From: Salinimicrobium soli
GTDB lineage: Bacteria; Bacteroidota; Bacteroidia; Flavobacteriales; Flavobacteriaceae
Length of the DNA: 64,000 bases
Direction of reading: 5' to 3'
NCBI RefSeq assembly: GCF_048323655.1
Contig: NZ_JBLUWW010000001.1
Span: 1,116,001 to 1,180,000 of the forward strand
Under the pieces are notes generated by a model. It searched no databases and was not told the origin of the DNA. It was given only the letters and a program-made list of their open reading frames with translations. Shown here piece after piece: positions 58,993 through 64,000 of this stretch (position 1 is its first letter; every line of letters starts with the position of its first letter). The translations under genes were made by a program, and so were the position numbers.

Positions 58993-59012
58993 TATCTTTG
59001 TTAACAAAAATA
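58993..59012. promoter_or_regulatory. Overlapping divergent -7 boxes for gldB and nadE
   Basis: TATCTTTG (58993-59000, plus), TTAA, CAAAAATA (59005-59012), which is TATTTTTG on the minus strand. Both match TAnnTTTG. A TTG at 58969-58971, 21 bp upstream of the plus box, fits a -33 element; none is clear for the minus box. Confidence 0.5.
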
Positions 59013-59061
59013 GGCTTTCACTGGCTTTATTAAAAAGGCCCTGTCGTTAAACCCTTCTTAA

Positions 59062-60021
59062 ATGCTGAAAAAACTGATTTTTTGCTGTTTTCTTGCCGTT
59101 CTTTTTTCCTGTGCTGAGGAGGATGAGCGGGAAGCAGAGATCTCAAAAATTCCTGTGGAGGTTGATCTTTCCAGGTTCGATCAGCGTTTTGCAAATGCTA
59201 CCGGCGATAGCCTGCCGGGCCTAAAAAGGGATTTTCCGTATCTCTTTCCGAAGCAGTTTCCAGACAGCGTCTGGATAGAAAAAATGCAGGACACCATTCA
59301 GCTGGAACTGAATACTGCCGTGACCGAAAAATTTCCGAACCTGCAGCAATTAGAGTTTGACCTGGAGAGCCTTTTTCAGCATGTGAAATATTATTTTCCT
59401 CAGCAAAACATTCCGAAGGTTGTCACCCTCACCTCAGATGTTGATTACCGCAACCAGGTGGTGTGGACAGACTCTCTGGTATTGATCTCACTCGACACTT
59501 ACCTGGGAAAAGATAATCTCCTTTACCAGGGAGTGCAGGAATACATCAGGAAGAATTTTGAGCCCGAGCAGATCCTGCCAGACGTGGCAGCAGCTTTTGG
59601 GTTAAGGGTTACCCCCAAACCGCGGTCCCGCAACTTTATTGCTCATATGATCTACTATGGGAAGATCCTCTATCTCAAAGACAGGTTGATCCCTTTCGCA
59701 GATGATGCCCGAAAAATGGGATATACAGAAGAAGAGCTGGAATGGGCGCAAAATAATGAAGACCAGATCTGGCGGTATTTTGTAGAACAGGAACTGCTGT
59801 ACTCCTCAGACACTGAATTACATACCAGATTTCTATATCCCGCACCTTTTTCAAAGTTCTTCCTGCAGCTGGACAATGAAGCTCCTGCGAGGTTAGGGCA
59901 ATATATTGGCTGGCAGATTGTGAAAAGATATATGGAAAAGCAAGAGGTTCCTGTGCAGGAGATGTTGCAGACCGATGCGGAAACCATATTTAATAAATCA
60001 AATTATAAACCTAAGAAGTAA
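59062..60021 (+). CDS. gldB: Gliding motility lipoprotein GldB
   Basis: 319 residues. Lipobox LAVLFSC, lipidated Cys near residue 17. The GldB family pattern is clear: VEVDLSRFDQRFANATGDSL, LKRDFPYLFPKQFPDSVW, LISLDTYLGKDN, FIAHMIYYGKILYLKD, GQYIGWQIVKRYMEKQE. It is required for gliding in Flavobacterium johnsoniae and is believed to function with the gliding/type IX machinery. It shares one base with gldC. Confidence 0.95.
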   Translation: MLKKLIFCCFLAVLFSCAEEDEREAEISKIPVEVDLSRFDQRFANATGDSLPGLKRDFPYLFPKQFPDSVWIEKMQDTIQLELNTAVTEKFPNLQQLEFDLESLFQHVKYYFPQQNIPKVVTLTSDVDYRNQVVWTDSLVLISLDTYLGKDNLLYQGVQEYIRKNFEPEQILPDVAAAFGLRVTPKPRSRNFIAHMIYYGKILYLKDRLIPFADDARKMGYTEEELEWAQNNEDQIWRYFVEQELLYSSDTELHTRFLYPAPFSKFFLQLDNEAPARLGQYIGWQIVKRYMEKQEVPVQEMLQTDAETIFNKSNYKPKK

Positions 60022-60359
60022 TGGCAATAGCTAAGAAATCAAACATAAATATCAATGTATCCCTTGATGAGAATCGGGTGCCGGAAGAATTGCACTGGAG
60101 TGCAGAAGATGGGGGAGTGGAGAATCAGGAGGCCAAGGCCATGATGTTGAGCATGTGGGACGGGCAGCAAAAGGAGACCTTGAAGATCGACCTGTGGACT
60201 AAAGATATGCCGCTGGATGAAATGAAAATGTTCTTTCATCAAACCCTGGTGACTATGAGCGATACTTTTTACCGAGCTACTCAGGATGATAAAATGAGGG
60301 ATACCATGAAAGACTTCTGTGAGTACTTTGCAGAAAAAATGGAGCTTAAGAAAAAGTAG
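60021..60359 (+). CDS. gldC: Gliding motility protein GldC
   Basis: 112 residues, soluble, no signal. The family segment is NINVSLDENRVPEELHWSAE followed by KAMMLSMWDGQQKETLKIDL. It acts with GldB in gliding; mutants elsewhere are only partly defective. Its stop lies 6 bp from the end of the convergent engB gene. Translationally coupled to gldB by a one-base overlap (TAATG). Confidence 0.94.
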   Translation: MAIAKKSNININVSLDENRVPEELHWSAEDGGVENQEAKAMMLSMWDGQQKETLKIDLWTKDMPLDEMKMFFHQTLVTMSDTFYRATQDDKMRDTMKDFCEYFAEKMELKKK

Positions 60360-60365
60360 AGTTGA

Positions 60366-60974
60366 TTATTCCTTTGGAAGGATTCCGTCATTAATACTCT
60401 GGATGAAGTCAAGTACTTCATCGCGGCCTGTACCGTTGGAGGAGGAGGTTACAAAATACTGTGGCATTTCGGTCCAGGTCTCCAGCATCTTCCCCTGGTA
60501 GTTGTTGATATTACGTTGCAGCGCACCGGGTTTCAGTTTGTCGGTCTTTGTGAAGATTATACAGAAGGGAATGTGATGTTCCCCAAGCCATTCCATAAAT
60601 TCCAGGTCGATCTTTTGAGGTTCATGACGGCTGTCAATGAGCACGAAGGCACAGAGCATTTGTTCCCTTTTTTCAAAATAAGCCGTGATGAATTTCTGAA
60701 AGGTTTTTTTGGCACTTTTGGAAACCCGTGCATAACCGTAGCCGGGAAGGTCAACAAGGTGCCAGCTGTTGTTGATCAAAAAATGGTTTATTAGCTGGGT
60801 CTTTCCGGGGCGGCCTGAAGTCTTCGCAAGATCCTTGCGATGGGTGAGCATGTTGATGAGGGATGATTTTCCCACATTGCTGCGTCCAATGAATGCATAT
60901 TCAGGCAATTGACTGGCCGGGCATTTAGAAACATCGCTGTTGCTTATAACGAATTCGGCCGATTTGATCTTCAT
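60366..60974 (-). CDS. engB: Ribosome biogenesis GTPase YsxC/EngB
   Basis: 202 residues. GTPase motifs: G1 FIGRSNVGKSSLINML, G3 VDLPGYGYA, G4 FTKTDK, G5 VTSSSNGTG. YsxC/YihA acts in 50S subunit maturation and is usually essential. It overlaps no gene; the alpha/beta hydrolase gene upstream on the same strand ends 10 bp before its start, so they are cotranscribed. Confidence 0.95.
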   Translation of the reverse strand: MKIKSAEFVISNSDVSKCPASQLPEYAFIGRSNVGKSSLINMLTHRKDLAKTSGRPGKTQLINHFLINNSWHLVDLPGYGYARVSKSAKKTFQKFITAYFEKREQMLCAFVLIDSRHEPQKIDLEFMEWLGEHHIPFCIIFTKTDKLKPGALQRNINNYQGKMLETWTEMPQYFVTSSSNGTGRDEVLDFIQSINDGILPKE

Positions 60975-60984
60975 TCCGAGTAGT

Positions 60985-61749
60985 TTACAGGTTCCTGTCG
61001 GTCAACCATTTGTAGAGGATCTCGTTAAAGGCATCGGGATGCTCCATCATGGCAGCGTGTCCGCACTTTTCGATCCAAAACAGGTCGGCGTCTGGCAGCA
61101 GGCGGTAAAAATCTTCTGCAACCTCCGGCGGAGTAACATTATCGTTGCGCCCCCAGATGATACAGGTTGGGGTAAGCATTTTTGGAAGGTCCTTAGACAT
61201 GTTGTGCCTTATCGCGCTTTTCGCTATCGCCAGGGTCTTGATCAATTTATTACGATCGTTGACCGTCTCAAAGACGTCATCTACGATCTCTTTTGTTGCA
61301 ATTTTTGGGTCGTAGAAAACATTTTCAGCTTTTTTACGAATGTATTCGTAATCTCCCCTTTTTGGATAGCTTTCTCCCATGGAGCTTTCGTAAAGACCCG
61401 AACTTCCGGTTATTACAAGAGCTTTAATATACTGCGGAAAAAGCTTAGTGCATAAAAGCGCAATATGACCTCCCAAAGAATTTCCCAACAGAATAACTTC
61501 AGAATAACCTTTATGAGCAATGAATTCCTTTAGGTATTTGGCGAAATTAGCAACACTTGTCTTAAGAAGAGACAGGTCGTAAAGTGGTAACTTGAGAAGA
61601 ATTACTTTGTAGCCGTGTTGGGGGAAATAATTCAGTACTCCCTCAAAATTACTCAATCCACCCATTAATCCGTGCAGGATAATGATAGGGGTTCCTTCTC
61701 CTTCCTCTACATAACTGAACTTCCCTTCTTCCCGTAAATTGTTTTTCAT
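60985..61749 (-). CDS. Alpha/beta hydrolase
   Basis: 254 residues. Nucleophile elbow GNSLGGHIAL with the catalytic Ser. Acid region GRNDNVTPPEVAE and catalytic His in CGHAAMMEHPDAF. Oxyanion HG motif: ILHGLMGGLSNF. No signal peptide, so it is cytosolic. It probably precedes engB in one transcript and is divergent from mraZ across 286 bp. Substrate unknown; esterase or lipase-like activity is inferred. Confidence 0.92.
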   Translation of the reverse strand: MKNNLREEGKFSYVEEGEGTPIIILHGLMGGLSNFEGVLNYFPQHGYKVILLKLPLYDLSLLKTSVANFAKYLKEFIAHKGYSEVILLGNSLGGHIALLCTKLFPQYIKALVITGSSGLYESSMGESYPKRGDYEYIRKKAENVFYDPKIATKEIVDDVFETVNDRNKLIKTLAIAKSAIRHNMSKDLPKMLTPTCIIWGRNDNVTPPEVAEDFYRLLPDADLFWIEKCGHAAMMEHPDAFNEILYKWLTDRNL

Positions 61750-61943
61750 TGGTTGCCTTTGCTGTTAGCTTCGCAAATATAGCGAATTCACCACAAGTAT
61801 AAAGCTTTTCACTTACACTCTTGAGGTAAGGCATTTGAAAATTGCCCGGTTCAGTTTCAGGAAAATACCTGAGGCAGAAAAATTTTTAACATTTTTCTAA
61901 TACAACTAAAACTGCTTCAAGTAGTTGGTTTCAGTAGAGATTG

Positions 61944-62000
61944 GTGGGGAAGGTGGTAAGAATTTATTAACAATGTGGTAAAAAGTGGTAAAATGTGGTT
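61944..62000 (+). promoter_or_regulatory. Candidate MraZ operator: GTGG repeats with 10-bp period
   Basis: GTGGTA at 61975, GTGGTA at 61985 and GTGGTT at 61995 are spaced exactly 10 bp apart. Two more GTGG units lie at 61944 and 61953. MraZ is known to bind direct GTGG-like repeats with about one helical turn spacing in its own promoter. The array ends 10 bp before the -7 box at 62011, so binding would block transcription. Confidence 0.75.
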
Positions 62001-62010
62001 TAATTTTCAA

Positions 62011-62018
62011 TATATTTG
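62011..62018 (+). promoter_or_regulatory. -7 promoter box for mraZ (TATATTTG)
   Basis: Exact TAnnTTTG match, 17 bp upstream of the GTG start of mraZ and just downstream of the GTGG repeats. Confidence 0.7.
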
Positions 62019-62035
62019 AATCGTAAACTATTCAG

Positions 62036-62509
62036 GTGGTAAATCTCATTGGGACATATGAATGTAAGGTAGACGCCAAAGGGCGGCTGATGGTACCTGC
62101 TCCTATCAAGAAGCAGATGGAACCAATTCTGCACGAGGGTTTTGTGCTGAAGCGTTCCGTTTTTCAGCCATGTCTTGAGCTATACCCAATGGAGCGCTGG
62201 AATGAGCTAATGAAGCGTATGGCCAGCCTGAACAGGTTCGATCCCAAAATAGCCAGTTTTATCAGGCAATTCACTGCCGGCGTAAAAATGGTGGAAGTGG
62301 ATGGAAATGGAAGGTTATTGATCCCGAAAGATCTTATCAGGATCGCGGGAATAGAAAAAGAGATCGTTTTGACGGCTCCCATAGATATCATCGAGATATG
62401 GGATAAGAATAAATACGAGAACGTGATCGATACACCTCAGGAAGAATTTGCCAAACTGGCCCAGGAAGTAATGGGTAATACAACTATTAATGTAAATGAG
62501 TTACCATAA
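62036..62509 (+). CDS. mraZ: Transcriptional regulator MraZ
   Basis: 157 residues from the GTG at 62036 (VNLIGTYECKVDAKGRLMVP). Two AbrB-like MraZ halves: GTYECKVDAKGRLMVP and later ITFTAGVKMVEVDGNGRLLIP-like (FTAGVKMVEVDGNGRLL). It binds upstream GTGG repeats and represses the dcw cluster (family knowledge). The rsmH start lies 13 bp before its stop, so the two are translationally coupled. Confidence 0.95.
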   Translation: MVNLIGTYECKVDAKGRLMVPAPIKKQMEPILHEGFVLKRSVFQPCLELYPMERWNELMKRMASLNRFDPKIASFIRQFTAGVKMVEVDGNGRLLIPKDLIRIAGIEKEIVLTAPIDIIEIWDKNKYENVIDTPQEEFAKLAQEVMGNTTINVNELP

Positions 62510-63392
62510 TCCCGTTTTACTCAAAGAAACTGTGGACGGGCTGAATATTCAGCCTTCCGGCGTTTATGTGGACGTCACTTTTGGTGGCGGCGGGCATTCG
62601 CGGGAGATCCTGAGCAGGTTAGGGCCTAACGGAAAACTATTTGCTTTTGACCAGGATAAAGATGCGTTGGAGAATGCGATTGACGATGAGCGATTTACCC
62701 TGATCAATGAGAATTTCAGATTTATAAAAAGATTTTTAAGGTTCTACGGGATTCGTAAAGTGGACGGCATTCTTGGTGATTTTGGAGTTTCCTCTCATCA
62801 GTTCGATGTGGCTGAACGGGGTTTTTCAACTCGTTTTGAGTCTGAACTTGATATGAGAATGAACCAAGAAAGTACATTAAGTGCTTTTGAGGTGGTTAAT
62901 AACTACGAGGAGAAGCAGCTGAGGGATGTGCTTTCGAAATACGGAGAGCTTCGAAATGCTCCTAAAATTGCCCGCACTATTGTCTCTGCCCGAAAGGAAG
63001 GCGAGATCAAAACCAGCGAGCTACTCAAGGAGATCCTGCAGCCATTCCTTCCTGCAGCAAAGGAACATAAGATCCTTGCACAGATCTATCAGGCTATCAG
63101 GATCGAAGTGAACCAGGAGATTGAGGTGCTTAAAGAATTCCTTTTACAAACTGAAGGGCTTCTAAAGTCCGGAGGCCGCTTAAGCCTTATCTCATACCAC
63201 TCTCTGGAAGACAGGCTGGTTAAAAGGTTCATTAGAAGCGGAATGTTTGAAGGTGAGCCGGAAAAAGATTTCTATGGAAATATTACAGTTCCGTTTAAAA
63301 AAGTGGGGAAGTTGATCGTCCCTTCTTCCGAAGAAATAAAGAAGAATAATCGCGCCCGGAGTGCTAAACTCAGGATCGCTGAAAAAATATAG
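62496..63392 (+). CDS. rsmH: 16S rRNA (cytosine1402-N4)-methyltransferase RsmH
   Basis: 298 residues. SAM-binding start YHNPVLLKETVDGLNI, motif I VDVTFGGGGHSREIL, and the family segments GILGDFGVSSHQFDVAERGF, FSTRFESELDMRMNQ, and LKSGGRLSLISYHSLEDRLV. It methylates C1402 of 16S rRNA. It overlaps mraZ by 14 bp and is followed after 15 bp by the ftsL-like gene. Confidence 0.96.
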   Translation: MSYHNPVLLKETVDGLNIQPSGVYVDVTFGGGGHSREILSRLGPNGKLFAFDQDKDALENAIDDERFTLINENFRFIKRFLRFYGIRKVDGILGDFGVSSHQFDVAERGFSTRFESELDMRMNQESTLSAFEVVNNYEEKQLRDVLSKYGELRNAPKIARTIVSARKEGEIKTSELLKEILQPFLPAAKEHKILAQIYQAIRIEVNQEIEVLKEFLLQTEGLLKSGGRLSLISYHSLEDRLVKRFIRSGMFEGEPEKDFYGNITVPFKKVGKLIVPSSEEIKKNNRARSAKLRIAEKI

Positions 63393-63407
63393 TTGCAGAA
63401 AGGTAAG

Positions 63408-63725
63408 ATGAAGGAAAGTCTGTACGACATACTAAAAGGTAAATTTCTGGTAAGCAATGATGCTTTTAAGAACTGGAGGTTTATTCTTTTTTGCACCCTG
63501 CTGGCAATTATTATGATTGGAAGCTCTCACAGTGCCGAGAGGAAAGTGCATCAAATTGCCCGAATGAATGATGAGGTCCTGGAATTGAGAAGTGAATTCC
63601 TGGATAGCAGGTCGAACCTTATGCGTCTAAAAATGGAATCTACCATTAGCCGCAGAATGGCTGAAAGAGGGCTAAAGCCTTCGGAGGTGCCGCCTACCAA
63701 GATCGTGATCAAAGAAAAAGAATAA
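63408..63725 (+). CDS. ftsL: FtsL-like cell division protein
   Basis: 105 residues from MKESLYDILKGKFL; the ATG at 63408 follows AGAAAGGT, a plausible ribosome site, and a longer TTG reading is rejected. One membrane helix (WRFILFCTLLAIIMIGSS) is followed by a periplasmic coiled coil (EVLELRSEFLDSRSNLMRLK). Sequence similarity to proteobacterial FtsL is weak, but size, topology and position between rsmH and ftsI fit. It would form the FtsQLB part of the divisome. Confidence 0.85.
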   Translation: MKESLYDILKGKFLVSNDAFKNWRFILFCTLLAIIMIGSSHSAERKVHQIARMNDEVLELRSEFLDSRSNLMRLKMESTISRRMAERGLKPSEVPPTKIVIKEKE

Positions 63726-63732
63726 CTGCTGA

Positions 63733-64000
63733 ATGGCTACTACCGAAAAGCACATATTGACCAAGATCTATGTTGTGACTGCCTGCATCTTCATTTTTGC
63801 AATCGCGGTAGGTATCAAGTTGCTCAACATTCAAATTGTGGAAGGCGAAAAATACAAGGAGCTGGCCGAAGAGCGTACTTACAAGAACTTTGTCATTCCT
63901 GCCAACCGCGGAAACCTTTATGACGCGAACGGTAACTTACTCGCTACTTCAGTTCCAAAATATGACATCCGCTTTGATGCCGTGACCGTGGCAGATAAAG
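63733..64000 (+). CDS. ftsI: Penicillin-binding protein (FtsI/PBP3), N-terminal part, cut by window end
   Basis: 89 codons visible from the ATG at 63733, 7 bp after ftsL. A membrane helix (IYVVTACIFIFAIAVGIKLL) is followed by the dimerisation domain start (VIPANRGNLYDANGNLLATS), the usual beginning of septal transpeptidases. The transpeptidase domain lies outside the window. It would cross-link septal peptidoglycan. Confidence 0.9.
   Translation, partial: MATTEKHILTKIYVVTACIFIFAIAVGIKLLNIQIVEGEKYKELAEERTYKNFVIPANRGNLYDANGNLLATSVPKYDIRFDAVTVADK

Noticed and set aside
1..64000. Search for tRNA, rRNA and defence or CRISPR-Cas loci
   Set aside because: No cloverleaf, rRNA or cas pattern was recognised in any intergenic region by eye. 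A tRNA or Rfam scan could still find something I missed.

Overview
The window is a chromosomal segment of a member of the Bacteroidota, almost certainly a marine-type Flavobacteriaceae of the Gramella/Salinimicrobium kind (inference). The evidence is the gliding-motility genes gldA, gldB and gldC, several promoters with the Bacteroidota -7 box TAnnTTTG, weak Shine-Dalgarno signals with GTG and TTG starts, DUF3857 proteins, a lipocalin-fused nucleoside transporter, and many signal-peptide outer-membrane beta-barrel proteins. Most of the window is ordinary core genome. The accessory part is roughly 14-28 kb.

Layout. 1-8.5 kb: a nucleoside transporter (cut by the window start), a bifunctional nuclease, etfB-etfA, the pyruvate dehydrogenase E1 beta subunit, soluble and membrane pyrophosphatases, and an App1-type phosphatase. 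8.7-14 kb: a lipoprotein, a deoxynucleoside kinase, a small membrane protein and a large beta-propeller/amidohydrolase fusion. 14-28 kb is accessory: two paralogous barrel proteins, small membrane proteins, the C-terminal relic of a GH16 glucanase, a REP-associated tyrosine transposase (RAYT) flanked by copies of a 19-bp palindrome, DUF4256, an HTH membrane regulator, a serine hydrolase, and secreted lipoproteins and hydrolases. 28-35.6 kb: a 2-hydroxyacid dehydrogenase, an acyl-CoA dehydrogenase, metK behind a SAM-II-type riboswitch, OsmC, a PagL-like deacylase, a GIN-domain lipoprotein and gldA.

35.7-39.9 kb is a compact aromatic amino acid operon: prephenate dehydratase, aminotransferase, prephenate dehydrogenase, and DAHP synthase fused to chorismate mutase. 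A 27-residue leader peptide packed with Phe, Trp and Tyr codons precedes it, followed by a strong terminator and a competing antiterminator pairing. This is a complete attenuator architecture. 40-52.7 kb: rsgA-dtd, three tandem DUF3857 proteins (two lacking the transglutaminase Cys and His), mazG, aroA, queA, rlmN and a polyprenyl diphosphate synthase. 53-55.4 kb: a sigma factor, a probable anti-sigma factor and an outer-membrane protein. 55.4-61.7 kb: a dnaG lacking all four zinc ligands, a response regulator with Glu at the phosphoacceptor site, nadE, gldBC, engB and an alpha/beta hydrolase. The end of the window begins the division cluster mraZ-rsmH-ftsL-ftsI, behind 10-bp-periodic GTGG repeats that look like a MraZ operator.

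The most notable regulatory structures are the aromatic attenuator, the SAM-II element at metK, the dispersed palindrome family linked to the RAYT, and the MraZ operator. I saw no tRNA, rRNA or CRISPR array.
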